From: Colocasia esculenta
Taxonomy: Eukaryota; Streptophyta; Magnoliopsida; Alismatales; Araceae
Assembly: GCA_014218235.1 (NCBI GenBank)
Contig: CM024766.1
Coordinates: forward strand, 17,891,346 to 17,955,345
Direction: 5' to 3'
DNA: 64,000 bases
Both the position numbers and the translations under genes were made by a program. Numbering within the stretch: the stretch's first letter is position 1; each line of letters begins with the position of its first letter. The notes beneath the pieces were generated by a model, which had not been told where the DNA came from, did no database searches, and worked only from the letters and a program-made list of their open reading frames with translations. Below are positions 36,620-47,942 of this stretch, piece after piece.

Positions 36620-37135
36620 CCTACAGCCAGGCATCCTCCTTCACCGTGGGCTCGGACCAGGCCCCGCATGCCGGGGCCTTCGCCTCCAAGGTGTACATCG
36701 TCTAGTCGTCCGACGGCCATGATCGCTCCAGATGTACAGTTGCGACCGGTGCTGGAAAGCGCTCCTGCACAGCATGGCGACCATGGTGTGCATCCCCACC
36801 GGGAACGGCGTGTTGGAGCTGGAATCTCCGAACATGGTGGGACATAACTGGTGCCCCCCTTCTCTGCAGCCACGACCAAGGCCCAGAACGAGGGCGTCGT
36901 CACCATGTGATTGTCCTCATCTCTGGAATCGGAGCACTCAGATGCCGAGAGGGCCCATCTGCCCGGACGACGGCAGCCGAAGAGGCAGGGGAAGAGGCTG
37001 GGGAGCGGCCGCAAGGTGCCGCTGAACAATGTCGAGGAGGAGAGGCAGAGGAGGGACAAGGTGAACCACCTATTCTACGCCATCCGCCCCATCGTCCACA
37101 ACGTCCCAGGATGGACAAGGAGGGTCCGATGCGTA
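36620..37135 (+). pseudogene. Captured bHLH-MYC transcription factor fragments
   Basis: 36732-36839 reads SCDRCWKALLHSMATMVCIP, then TGNGVLELESPNMV. This is the conserved stretch of the bHLH-MYC N-terminal domain (family form: REAQxxGIQTMVCIPxxNGVLELGS). 37010-37114, in another frame, reads RKVPLNNVEEERQRRDKVN, then HLFYAIRPIVHNVPGW, the basic region and helix 1 of MYC-type bHLH proteins (family form NHVEAERQRREKLNxRFYALRAVVPNVS). The G-box-contacting His of the basic region is Asn here. Only about 170 bp separate the parts, against several hundred bases in MYC2- or JAM-like genes, so an internal deletion and frame change occurred. It lies inside CACTA-2 and is a transduplicated fragment. Confidence 0.8.
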
Positions 37136-38951
37136 GATCTTTTTCGGTCCTCTGTTGTTCCCCTTTTCCCCCTTGCAACTTCATTCCATTTTGTTCTCTT
37201 CTTCTTCCTCCTCTGTTGCTGCTGCTTCTTCTTATTCTGCAGATCAAACTGTTACTGTTCCCATTCCCATTCTCGATTCTCAAGTTAACCAACACCGACG
37301 ATCGGGGATTGTAGCCGCTTCGCCGTCCCCTATTCCTGGTATGCGCCTAGATCTGCTCCTCCTAGAACCTTTGCCTTGTATGCGAAGCGCACAGATGGAA
37401 TGTTGTTGGCTTAGTTGATTCATGTGTTTGGTACTTGGGGGCTGGTGCTAGGGAAATACTGGATGAGATTTTCTACTTCTCCTCTTTTTTGATTACTTCT
37501 TATCTAAATTTGGGATTTGATTTTGCTCCACCTCTATCAAATTTGTAGCATAACATATGTCAGGTTGTCGACACTATATAGGTTGCCGCCATACATTTTT
37601 AATTTAAATATGAAAACTGTAAACATCAGATACTATGGGAACTATGTTAGAATAAAATTGACAACTGATTATTTTCCTTCAAATTTCATTTCAGAAAGTG
37701 CGCTTTTCTTTTTTATATATTTTACAGGGATAGCTTATGTAGGCTCTTGCATAGGTCTGGCGCCGCTAGGAAAATACTAGATGAGAGATGTCGATCAAAC
37801 ATAGCTTATGATGTGGTATGTTTTCTGAACACAACAATTTATTTTCATTTTTAGATGTGATCTTCTCAAAAACTTATATTTGGGTAGTTGAAGAAATAAT
37901 TTCTAAAAATTTTCATTGTCCATGATATTTAATTCCATTGCAACCGCTCCTTTCAGGCTAAAAGAATGAATTATCTATTTTTTGGATTTGACAATTTAGA
38001 TAGTTGTTAGACATTTGGTGGACTAAACCAAACATTGTAAGTGTTCTATTTGCACCGTCTTAAGGTGCCTATTCTCAATTATGAAGCTGGCAATTCAACT
38101 CTATTTTTACTTATAAGGGAAGATAACATGAATTAGATTCCACTGAGATGGGTAGATTTTGTATTTTGCTTACTTAAAATATTTTTTCATAGCATTAATT
38201 TGTTCCACACTCAATTATTGTACTTATCTTTTAGGCATGTGATTTTTGGTGTCTTGGTTTGAAACATGTTTTCATAGCAAATAATGGTGGTGGAGCTTCC
38301 ACGGTGGTGATCCTCATGTTGCATTTTGCTTACTTAAAACATATATATGTTGTACACAACGACATGTCTACATTCTAAAATGGTGGGGGAGCTTCCAGGG
38401 TGGTGGTCCTCAACTCAGCGGAGCTTGGGGAGGTGGTATTTTTTCATACCATAGTTTATGGTATTGAATCCAAATCTCCTGAATGTGAAAACAAGTTTTC
38501 TCAGGTCATAATGGTGTCTGTGACATGAAGGGTAATAAATTACCATTTTTATTTATGTTGGCCTTTGATACTAAAGACTTCCTCCTGTAAGTAACATATT
38601 CTTTATTTTTCCTTTTATTTCCTTTTTTAATGTCAGTTAATCTCAACTTAGCAAAAAATTAGCATGTTCTGTTTCCATTGTTCAATATTCAAATCAGAAA
38701 AGTGACAACATTTTTAGCCAATTTCATCTACCATCTTTTACTGTCTCTTTATTATTTGCCTCTTTTAACAACTATTCCTTTAGTGCAGGTCAAAGGATAG
38801 GGCATTTATGCATTTGTAAGTTTGGTGGATGGCATTTTGTTTAAGTGAAGAACTCCGCAAAAACCTCATCTTTAAAGTTGATTATACTTAACTCAAATAC
38901 ATGTATATAGGAACTAACATATTCTTTATTTTCTTGCTTAAATAGTTAAAG
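37136..38951 (+). other. CACTA-2 interior, intron-like or unassigned
   Basis: Mostly AT-rich with no continuous frame. The motif GCTAGGGAAATACTGGATGAG (37448 area) recurs imperfectly near 37768, and a GGTGG-rich segment with GGAGCTTCCA occurs twice (38295 and 38390). These may be further captured exon scraps but could not be identified. Confidence 0.4.
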
Positions 38952-39263
38952 GATTGGAAACAAGATGGTTCGAGGATAAAAAGGTATTTCTAAAGAAGTA
39001 CTCATTCGTGCTCATATACATGTGGTAAGTTAAAAAAAGATAGCATGTCTTTACAAATGTTTCTATAAAAAGATAGGTGTTAAGCCTTACAATTTTTTGT
39101 TATGTAGGGAGCATTAGAGCCTTGTAATTTTATGTCATAAGAAAGAAGATGATTTGTCATTTATCGTGCTTCTTGATTCCCTCCATAGTATTGACCCAAC
39201 AAAACTTGAAGCCATAGAATCTAGACAGAAGCTAGGAAGATCACCTTCTGGCTTGTGCTTATG
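38952..39263 (+). pseudogene. Captured Ulp1/SENP-type SUMO protease fragment
   Basis: The first exon (38952-39024) reads TRWFEDKKVFLKKYSFVLIY and ends at a canonical donor GTAAGT (39025). The second (39108-39263, acceptor TATGTAG) continues in phase: EH, a stop, SLVILCHKKEDD, then FIVLLDSLHSIDPTKLEA. The family pattern is GHWSLxIxCH...MLLLDSLxxxDPxRLEP. The Trp after the catalytic His is a stop here (TGG to TAG), while the His and the LLDSL Asp remain; the catalytic Cys part is absent. Intact proteins cleave SUMO from substrates. Keeping the intron and splice signals shows capture at DNA level, not by reverse transcription. Confidence 0.78.
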
Positions 39264-39489
39264 AAGTCTTCTTTGTGAAATATTTTTTTCTTACTAGTAT
39301 TGTTTATTGACAGTCAAAACAGATAGAAAGTACTCTCAATATGGAAAGATGTGTGCAATCATCTCCAAGTGTAATAGAACCTAAAAGAAAAGAGGTAAAT
39401 ATGTTCATATCTCATTATGTTCTATATTCTTGTTAGAAACTCAATTATCTTTTGATGTGTGATCTATAAAATGAATAACAGAGTTTGAT

Positions 39490-39735
39490 GTTGGACAAGA
39501 AAGTGAAGTTGTGTGACATGGAAGGACACCCGGTAGCTAATGCCATAATCATGTTTTAGATAAATCTAAGATGGTTATGGGTAAGAGTTTGGGCGAGGAG
39601 TATTATGAGGTAGCTGTTTTGTTTGCTTACAAACCCAATGCACCTCTATTTGTGAAAGATAATGAATGAAAAACTATCTAAGATGTTGTTGGAAGTCACA
39701 TTGTGTGGTTCAGACACTTTGTAAATTTATGATCA
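39490..39735 (+). pseudogene. CACTA-associated domain relic (DUF8039-like)
   Basis: Frames read LCDMEGHPVANAIIM, then GKSLGEEYYEVAVLF and KPNAPLFVKDNE, a stop, KTI, a stop, and DVVGSHIVWFRHFV. The order (CxL...VAxG, a positively charged stretch, V-V-x-V, a Pro-rich turn, then DAxGSxVxWPxxLV) resembles the domain that follows the transposase region in many plant En/Spm elements. It is broken by stops. It lies 180 bp from the right terminus of CACTA-2 and is the only element-derived coding trace seen there. Confidence 0.5.
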
Positions 39736-39913
39736 AAATAATTCTTTCGTAGTATCTTTCATATGTTCATATATACTAATTGAATATAGCGACGCTTGTT
39801 GTAGTTACGCAAACAAACCGTAAGATGTTTCGTAAGTATACGTCTTTTTCTACGATTTTAGCAATTACACTTACGGTTTTCCGACGTAAGCGAAACCCAA
39901 TTTTATTGTAGTG

Positions 39914-40800
39914 GCAGGTGGTGGTGGGATAAAAGACTTAGAGAAGTACTTGCAAATTTTATGGACGGATGGCTCTATTATCCATCTAAAATAGGATTGG
40001 TTGGTAGCCCTGTCTAGAATAGGATTGGTAGATGTGAGAGGGAGATAGACGGGCCATCTTATAGTGTCTTTAATATTTTTTTGAATCTTGAACCGAAATG
40101 AATAATCAATAAGTGGAGTAAATAAAATTTCAATAAAAAATTTAAAGAAATAATAAAACACCTTAAGATAGAGTCCATATCTGCCACACAGGGAAACCGA
40201 TCCAATCTTAAACAAGTAGCAAAAATTATCTTTAAAAGGTATTTCTCAAAGAAGTAAATTCGTAGAAGGGTATGGCCGCGGAAGTCTTTTTATATCTCTG
40301 CCGTGGCGGCGGTGTTGCAGCGGTCTTCTTGTGCGACTTAATTGCATGCCCCGTTCTTTTTTCCCGCTGATTATTGAGAGAAAAAGAGAGAGGAGTTGTT
40401 TCAATGAGAAGGGGAGAAGAAACTTCTGCTGCTGTGGTGATTTCTGTTGCGGCCATTGGTAACTGTTGTTCACTGCGCAAAGAGAAGGGACTATGGTTGC
40501 AGAGCGTCATTAAAATAAGTTTAAAACTTTACTGCAGATCAGTTTATAAGCGCAGCTATATATAAAAGGGAAGGACGTCCGACGCCGACGTGCCCGTGTC
40601 GATAAAAGTGGAAGACAGCAGAGAAGAGCACATACCAGCAGCAGCAGGGAGAGAGAGGGAGGACGAGGTCAGGGTGAAGGATCGAGGTGGCCAGCCAAAG
40701 GAGCAGCAAATAGTATCAGAGAAAGAAAAAAGAGAAAGAAAAAAAAAACGAATACCCACGTTCTTCTCTTTTGTAGGAGAAACATAATTTAATACATTTT
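39914..40800. other. Intergenic, upstream of the SRS gene
   Basis: Nothing coding is supportable. The stretch begins with the second copy of the GCA duplication and contains purine-rich sequence near 40600-40750. Distal promoter elements of the downstream gene may lie here. Confidence 0.4.
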
Positions 40801-40803
40801 AAA

Positions 40804-40816
40804 ATATATTTATAAG
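40804..40816 (+). promoter_or_regulatory. Candidate TATA box of the SRS gene
   Basis: ATATATTTATAAG lies about 370 bp upstream of the start codon, followed by a pyrimidine-rich (CT) leader from about 40925 typical of plant 5' untranslated regions. It is the best TATA-like sequence near the gene, but the transcription start was not determined. Confidence 0.35.
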
Positions 40817-41044
40817 AGTATTGCTATTTTTTATTAACCAATGTATTTATATGGCACATTGTGCCCATCCGATTCAAGAGACATTAGTACATTTTTCAAA
40901 TAAATTTAGAAAGTGCAACAAGGATCTCTTCTCCTGTAGATATCCCCTTCCGCATCCTCCAATTCATCACAACCCCTGTACTGCACTCTTCTGTTCATCG
41001 TCTCTCACAAAGGAGCTCCCCCTCTCCCTTTCCCTGATCTCAAT

Positions 41045-41065
41045 ATGAGCAGCTGGTTTCATTAA
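41045..41065 (+). promoter_or_regulatory. Upstream ORF 1 (6 codons plus stop)
   Basis: A short ATG...TAA frame (MSSWFH) lies in the presumed 5' leader, 122 bp before the main start. If transcribed it could reduce initiation at the main ATG. Confidence 0.4.
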
Positions 41066-41129
41066 GAGAGAAACCCTTGCAGAAGGAGAAAAGAAAGGAG
41101 GGGGTGGAGGATAGGAGGGTTGCTGTTGC

Positions 41130-41441
41130 ATGATATGGATGTTCTGCCGCGAAGGCGGAGATCTGCGTCAGCTGGGAGTCGGAGGAGATGGCTGGGTTCT
41201 CACTAGGCGGCGGCAGCGGCGGCAGCCAGATCCCTACCGACAGCCTCTTTCTTTACACCAGCGGAGCTGCGGGGGGACACAGCGGCAGCGACAGCGGCAG
41301 GCAACCGGAGGAGATCACCACCTACACCAAGGGCTTCGAGCTATGGCAACAGCACCAGCACCAGCAGCACCAGCAGCAGCAGCAGCAGCGGCATCAGCAC
41401 CACCACCTCTACGCTTCCGGTATCGGCATGATGCTCGATGA
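41130..41441 (+). promoter_or_regulatory. Overlapping upstream ORF of 103 codons
   Basis: An ATG at 41130 opens a frame that passes over the main start (41188) in a different phase and ends at 41441. The peptide is Arg/Gln/Ala-rich and looks like an out-of-frame reading of the gene. Its importance is regulatory if the leader includes it: ribosomes starting here would bypass the SRS start. Confidence 0.4.
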
Positions 41442-42540
41442 TCCGGCCGGATCGGGGGGGGAAGGAGGGGGATCCGGCAGGGTGATGAGGGCTGGCAGCC
41501 GCGGCGGCGGCATGAGCTGCCAGGACTGCGGCAACCAGGCCAAGAAGGACTGCATGCACATGCGGTGCCGGACGTGCTGCAAGAGCCGGGGCTACCAGTG
41601 CTCCACCCACGTCAGGAGCACATGGGTCCCCGCCGCCAAGCGCCGAGAGCGCCAGCAGCAGCTCGCAGTCGCTATGCAGCAGCAACAATCGCAGATCGTC
41701 GTCCGAGGCAGCGAGCAATCCAAGAGGCCAAGGGGGATGGGCAGCAGCCTTGCCTGCACCCGTCTTCCCGCTACCGTCACCATCACCACTACCTCCACAA
41801 CCTCGGGTACGTATGGAGGCCCATCGTCTCTTCCTGATCTCCGTCTCCAAGTACATATATTCCAAGTACTAGCCAGTCCCCAGTTGGCCAGCTTTCTTCC
41901 CCTTAATTTCATTTCGTTGCTCGTCCTCCAAATCCATGGTGCCTTTCCTTTTCCACCGGCTCTCTCTCTTTCTCGGCCCACCTCCCTTTTGCTTTCCGCT
42001 CGGTTTGTCTCCTTCGCCAACACCAGAAAGAAAAGCAAAGGAGGACATGAAGAGCCATGGAATTCTGCTTTGATGTGTGCATCTGCATGTTGTTTAGAGA
42101 AAGTGGCTGGCTGCAAGATGCTTGCTGCTCTCTTCCCCCCTCATATGTAGTTAGATTGTGATGACACAGGAGGTCTGGAGGCACCTGCAAGCTTCCCCCC
42201 CGAGGTGAACTCGCCGGCGGTGTTCCGGTGCGTCCGTATGAGCGGCGTCGAGGACGCCGATGACCAGTACGCCTACCAGACGGCGGTCAGCATCGGAGGC
42301 CATGTCTTCAAGGGCGTACTCTACGACCATGGCCCGGACTCCCAGTACTCGACACACCCCGGCGACGCGTCCTCTTCGTCGGCCGTCGTCGCCGCCGTGA
42401 CCACAACAGGTGCTGCAACCACGACTGCTGCAGTGGCCGCGGCCGCCGCATCCTCCATGATGGACCCGGCAACCCTGTACCCAACTCCACTCAGCGCCTT
42501 CATGGCGGGTACGCAATTCTTCCCTCAGCCAAGACCGTAA
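41188..42540 (+). CDS. SHI/STY/LRP1-family (SRS) zinc-finger transcription factor
   Basis: Two exons, 41188-41806 and 42170-42540, with a 363-bp intron (GTACGT donor, ACAG acceptor, phase 1), give 329 residues. A Gly/Ser-rich N-terminus with [11 protein letters not shown] and a Gln/His tract (residues 54-73) precedes the family's RING-like zinc finger: C111, C114, C122, H124, C127, C130, C131, C138, H141. A basic [11 protein letters not shown] stretch follows. Exon 2 holds the IGGH domain ([19 protein letters not shown], then [15 protein letters not shown], residues 222-255) and ends in an Ala/Thr-rich tail. These nuclear activators (SHI, STY1, LRP1) bind ACTCTAC promoter elements, act in auxin synthesis through YUCCA genes, and shape gynoecium, stamens and root primordia. 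All key residues and both domains are intact. It is the only apparently functional gene here. The first exon alone stays open past the donor to 42150, but that reading would lack the IGGH domain. Confidence 0.93.
41807..42169 (+). other. Intron of the SRS gene
   Basis: 363 bp, T- and CT-rich, GT-AG. The position between zinc finger and IGGH domain is the usual one for the family. Confidence 0.85.
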
Positions 42541-45500
42541 AGAGGTCCTCATTACTTCCCACAAGAGCAGCAGCAGCGGCACCTAAGAACAAAGGCTACT
42601 GCATCACCACCTCTAGTGCTTCTGCTACTTGCAAACATGCCTCCTGATCACCACCCTCCACATTTAGACATTGAGCATTGTTCTTTTATTGATGCGAAAC
42701 ATGCTATGAAATCTTAGGCTTTCTCTTCTCTCATGAACGCATTGGATGAAGAAAACAACGAAGGTTGGTTTCCTTCTTTTATCCATTCTCTCATTCCTTT
42801 CGCATGCTTTTAGGTTTCCCTCCCTTTCTTATTTTGCGATACGGGATCTTTCGAGGAATTGAGTTTTCAGACTATTCATGTTCTAGTTTTCAGTTGCCAA
42901 AGAAGGAATGCTGCAATTTTCGTTCGATTTTCGGCTCTCTTTATGCTGTTTTCAGATTTATATTGGCACATGTTTGGTCTCTTGGAGCGACCATGGCCTT
43001 TGTTTTCCCACGAAAGTGAAGTATGGAATGCATGGTATTCAAAGCTTATCTCACAGTAAAGGAGATCCTCGGAATATATGGCAGCGTAACAACTTCCACC
43101 AAACCTTTATCCATCAGAGGCACTGCAATCCCTGTCCCTCGACGTTGCCAGCTTTTTAGCTCTTTCTTTCATCACCAGTTGGCTAGGTTGCTTGCAGTAC
43201 TGAAGCAAATCTTCTAGCATAAGTTGTAGGTCGATGGGGTGGATGGAGTACTGGATGGGGAGTTAGTCTACCAGCTGGCCATGGTTTGGGAACGAAACAA
43301 TCGTGGGGATTTCAGTTCTTTTACTTCACTTCCCAAGGATTTTGAGCAGATGAGCGGACGTCACTCATTGGATTTGTCTGCTCCTTTCTCCGCCCTTCCT
43401 TTTTCTATCATTTGGAGCAACGGGGATAGCTGGATGGGTGATACTGCTGCTTATATTTCTGTGAAATCTTCCTAGAAAAGCTCTCTCCTGTTAAGAGTGC
43501 AGTTTAAGTGCCATCCCCACTCAATTCAATACAATGCCATGCTTGTTCTGTCGAATCCTCCCAACTGTTTATCGATCCCAACACACCCCCCCGTCATTCT
43601 GTTTTATGACCTTGTCCATGGTTTTTCACACCTCGAACATGGGGAGGTTGGCGTTTTGGGGATGAGCTCCTTCAAGCGAATGTGCACCCGCCCTCTCTCT
43701 CTGCTATCTCTCTCCCCACTTTAATATTCATTACTCTTCCTAACACGTCCTCGGCATCTGTGACTGGACTATTTGCCTTGAGCCTTGTGAAGTTTGGAAA
43801 CCTTCCTTCTTCTCCAGGCATTTAATCATGTCTCTTTCTCCTCCCTGCCATATTGTATTAATTTAGTGCTGCCCCATTGTCCATTCCCAGTATCGCTTAC
43901 TTCTCCAGTACATACTATATCCCTTTTACCATAGCAAAACATAAATACGGCTCCACTTTATTAAATGCTCACATGCTAAACCCTTATGCCTGCATGCATA
44001 TGCGTTGATCCTCCCTATACCCATTTCATCCATTTCTAAGTTAAAATAAGTAATCCATGACAAGAGGCAGCACCATCTCGTTGCTGTCAGAGGCGCCCGA
44101 GCAGTTGAAGGGGCGCCTATTCCTTTCCTAGCTAGTATACAGAAACTTTGGTTCTTGTGTTGTTCACCTGCGTTTGTGTAGAGATTAACCAGTACTACAT
44201 GACAATATTCCCTCAGACAATGGAGAAATAGAAGAATGCAGGGAACAGTGAGGAGATTTCCATGCCGCCTCGCCCTATGTATTATATTTCAGATTATCAC
44301 GTGCTGTTCTTCCCTCTATGCTCATGAGTAGGTTAGGGGCTGCATTTTATTAGGAAGACAGCAGCATTATAGATGCCAAGTAATAGATGCTGCCTATTTT
44401 CTTTCCAATAAATGTAGCGATGAGCAGCCTAACCTACGTTTGTCATGGATAAGAACAATTACTTCTCCCTTGACGACTAGTATGTAAGGAAAGAGGGACT
44501 AGGTTTGGGGTAAATAAATGTGAATATATATGATCTTCTTATAATCATCTGAGGATGATCTTGGGCTCACAGGACACTATTCTTTGTTACATAAGGTACT
44601 TCTTTCCTTCATTCTTTTCGCAGCTGGATGTCAGAAGACATGTCTTTCTACTGCTATTTGGCCGTACTGCTTACGATAGGGTTTCCGACCATAAGATCTT
44701 CATGTTTGACAACACAGTGTGCTAGAAATAGCTTTCATTATCAGCTTAAGGCCGATACATTGTGTTTTAATTCAAACATGAAGGTTCGGTAACTGTGATG
44801 CTGTTCCTGGGTTACCTAACAGCCGCTAGTATGCATGGCTTTTTCTTTATTTAATTTCTTCACGATCGAATGGTGGAATCTTAAAGCTTATCCATATGAT
44901 TGTTCTCTTTCCTTCATGCCCTTTAGCTAGTGTAACAGGTGATGTTCTTCGATCATTATTTTTAATTATTTCTTTTTAAAGGGAAGAAGTCATGATCTCG
45001 ACATTTAGAAATGACTCGGCCTTAATTAGCTCGTTCTATGATGGATGCTGCATATGTTAATTACTTTTTTGTCTGATCTAAACACATGAACGATCTTTAT
45101 CTTGCTATCAGTTACTTTACTGCACCGGGAAGAGGAATCTGGTTCACGAAATGATCGAATGTCTTCCAAAGAAAATACCTATTTGCCTGTCTTTTGTACG
45201 GCAGCTGCCCCCATGCATACAGAGCTTAACACAACTAAGCGCAACTGTGTTTTTTTAAAGGCCCAGGTTCGAACTATATATATATATATATACATGCATG
45301 ATTAGCATACATATAGATGTATATGGTGAAGTGCATTGTGGGAGGAGAAGCGAAGAGAACAAACTTAATTTCGTCGCACAACCACGATAACACAAGTTCT
45401 AAGTTGAACACACGTTTGCTCATACAATGGCATCTGTACTAGCTTATAGAACATCTAGGCACAGATATAGAACTGAGAAAGAAAAACATACAAGTCTATG

Positions 45501-47289
45501 TCTAAGAGAAATATAGAACTTTCGGATATTGATCATCTACTTCCTAGGAATGTCAATGAAGCTCTATGGATGTCTTTTTACTGCCCCAGCAGCCTTCGAT
45601 TATTGTACATTTTTCACAGCCCAGTGGCAGTTTGGACAGCAAGATGATGGATCCTAATTATAAGAAGAAAATTACTTTGTCATTGACGTGATCGCCAAAT
45701 TTTACTGGACGCCATTCGTAGTGAAGAGCTCCTTCCACAAAATACTGAACTCGATGCTATTTCGAATTGCTCTTGGGGACTAAATATAAAAGCCTCATCA
45801 GAGTTTCATGCGATTACCGGGCTAATCGGATCGTATAATCAGTAGCGAACCTTCTGCATTAGAACGAAGAGAACTCCATGCTGAAAAAAAAAACTTGCAC
45901 GTACCATGTCTTTAGAATAACATTTGCGTCTTTTGCAAAGACTATCCAGTCAAAATAAAAAATTGCACGAAAATTTCTGTCAAAAAAGTGTTGAAACTAA
46001 TATCACAAACACATATTAAACGCTCTTTTAACGGACTGCTTAAACAAGATTGTGCCTGATTGTACTTGTCTGCTAGAGATATGTGGATAAATGCGGAAGT
46101 AGACTGGTTTTCTACACAAATTGTATTTTTTGGAGGTTTACATGGCAATTCTGAACCGCACGCCTGCCCTCTCATTTTCAAAGAAGCCATCATGGGCAGG
46201 AATCCGAATCCTGGCCCAGAACCCAGGCGGCCCAATAGAGCACCCTGGCTTACCATGCCATGCGAAATGCTGGATCGGTTTTTGTAGAAGATGTCCCCGA
46301 CGGTTCGGGATTCACACCCCACGGCGTGATCCCACAAGTAGTGCTATTAGTTTTTATTTTATTATTCTTTCTCATTAAAAACATTTTTTTTTAAGATCTT
46401 GACTATGATCATGAAGTCGTAGTTAAGGAACATATATAGGACGAGAAACTTAAAATCACACGAGTTCAAATTTTTATCAAGAAAAATAAATCATTTATCG
46501 ATGAGGCACAGGTGCATGCAGACTATTTGGGTCAAGAAAAAACAGAATCCCGCTGTTTCTACCGAAATACGAATTTACTTCTTGCACTGCCCACCATGTC
46601 TCCCCAACTTTGTTTTTTGGGATTTTAATAACATCGAATTCCATCCAACAGATTTGTCTGTATAGTTCGATTTATTGATCAGACGGTTTAAGAAACTAAA
46701 ATGTTTACACACCTCTTAATGAGCCCAAAGGGATAGATATGTGCATTAATTAAGATGTAGTGTCGATAGTTATTTTCTAAAATTATGCTATACAAACATA
46801 TATATATATATATAGCCCAAGAGGAGACGTCTTGGCGGTGCTAATCTTGCAAGTGAAAACTCTGGGGGCATCAGACTCCAGATGGGCTCTGTCATCTGGG
46901 AAGCCCATTATCAGTAATGTTAGCCCAAGTCATCTCTTTGTAGACGAATAGAGGATTGCATGTATACCCGTCTGCGGACAAACACATGTTTTCACCATTC
47001 CCTCTAATGATGAAAAATGTTTGAGAACAACTTCCATGTCTACTGTCTAGACATAGAGGGATGTCACTTGCAGTGTATTGAGAGCTGTAGAATTCATCCA
47101 CTTGTGTTTGTTATAGATAGACAACGCATGGCGGGCCGCCAACTTAATTTCCCGAAACAGTTTATTGGCAACTTGTTGGAAGGCTGCGAATGTAGACTAG
47201 CCATCATCTATCTTTGGATGCTTTTTGATAGCTAATATGAGATTTGAATTGTGATCACTTTCGTGTATTTGGAAAGTGTTAACCATTAA
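42541..47289. other. Intergenic, downstream of the SRS gene
   Basis: No supportable gene. It holds the 3' untranslated region of the SRS gene (extent unknown), (AT)n microsatellites near 45273-45293 and 46796-46814, and a short GC-richer island at 46130-46330 giving a 131-codon minus-strand frame without recognisable family. AATAAA at about 44407 is too far from the stop to assign. Confidence 0.5.
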
Positions 47290-47942
47290 GGGTCTAATCT
47301 CACTTGGAAAAAGTTTTCCAGGAAAACTTTATGTTTTAGGCCATTTGGTAGTCATGAGAAGTAAAATATGAAAAACCATTTACCAAACTTTCCGGATTTT
47401 GGCATCCGCGAGAAAAACTCGGATGCCATTTTCCTTAACCGTTGCTGCTCCATTTCATGTGCAGTTCTACTGTAGCTAATTTAGGCACTATTCATTTAAA
47501 CTATATTTTATTTTCTTTCCACTCATTTAAATAGTATTTATCAAATTAATTATTTTTCATTAGTTAATTTATTTTTTACTTTTTTATCAAAATATCTGTA
47601 GAACACTATTTATTTAAATTGTGTTTTTATTTTATTTCTCTTACTTTAAATTATATTTGTCAAAGTTATTTATTTTTCATTAGTTACCTAATTTTTTTAT
47701 TTTTTAAAAATATTAAAAATAAAAAAATAAAAAAATAAAATTTTGATGAATAGTATTAATACATAAGGAGTATATGACTCTCTCTCATTTGAGTAGATCA
47801 TAAGATCTCATACTCCTCCATACAACTTAATTATATTTTCCTAACAACCAAATAGACAATTACGTTTTCGTTTTCACGTAAAAGTTTTTCCGTGGAAAAT
47901 TATTTCCCTCTAAAACTATTTTACATGCAAACAAACAGACCC
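47290..47942. mobile_element. Probable PIF/Harbinger-like MITE, 653 bp
   Basis: The element is flanked by TAA on both sides (47287-47289 and 47943-47945). The ends are GGGTCTAATCT on the left and, complemented, GGGTCTGTTTG on the right. Imperfect inverted similarity continues inward for about 100 bp (TTTTCCAGGAAAAC against TTTTCCACGGAAAAAC; CCATTTGGTAGT against TCTATTTGGTTGT). The interior is very AT-rich and non-coding. A TWA duplication and GGGTCTGTTTG ends fit Tourist-type MITEs. Confidence 0.5.

Larger units (their letters stand above)
36309..39913 (+). mobile_element. Complete CACTA element CACTA-2 with captured host genes
   Basis: The left terminus is CACTACAACAAAAGTGGG; the complement of the right terminus is CACTACAATAAAATTGGG. 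The element is 3,605 bp and flanked by the 3-bp target duplication GCA (36306-36308 and 39914-39916), as CACTA elements make. Subterminal TTACGGTT, ACCGTAAG and CGTAAGTAT motifs lie near both ends. Inside, on the plus strand, are bHLH-MYC fragments, a Ulp1 protease fragment with preserved splice sites, and a CACTA-associated domain relic. No full transposase is seen, so movement would need an autonomous relative. Confidence 0.85.

Noticed and set aside
36357..37418. Several long frames of 80-173 codons on both strands
   Set aside because: Shadows of GC-rich captured MYC sequence; only the segments matching bHLH-MYC were kept, and as a pseudogene.
41341..42582. Minus-strand frames of 93-174 codons opposite the SRS gene
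   Set aside because: Antisense shadows of GC-rich exons; no domain, and the plus strand carries the complete SRS protein.
45942..46337. 131-codon minus-strand frame
   Set aside because: No recognisable family, no splice or start support, and it crosses from a GC-richer island into AT-rich DNA.
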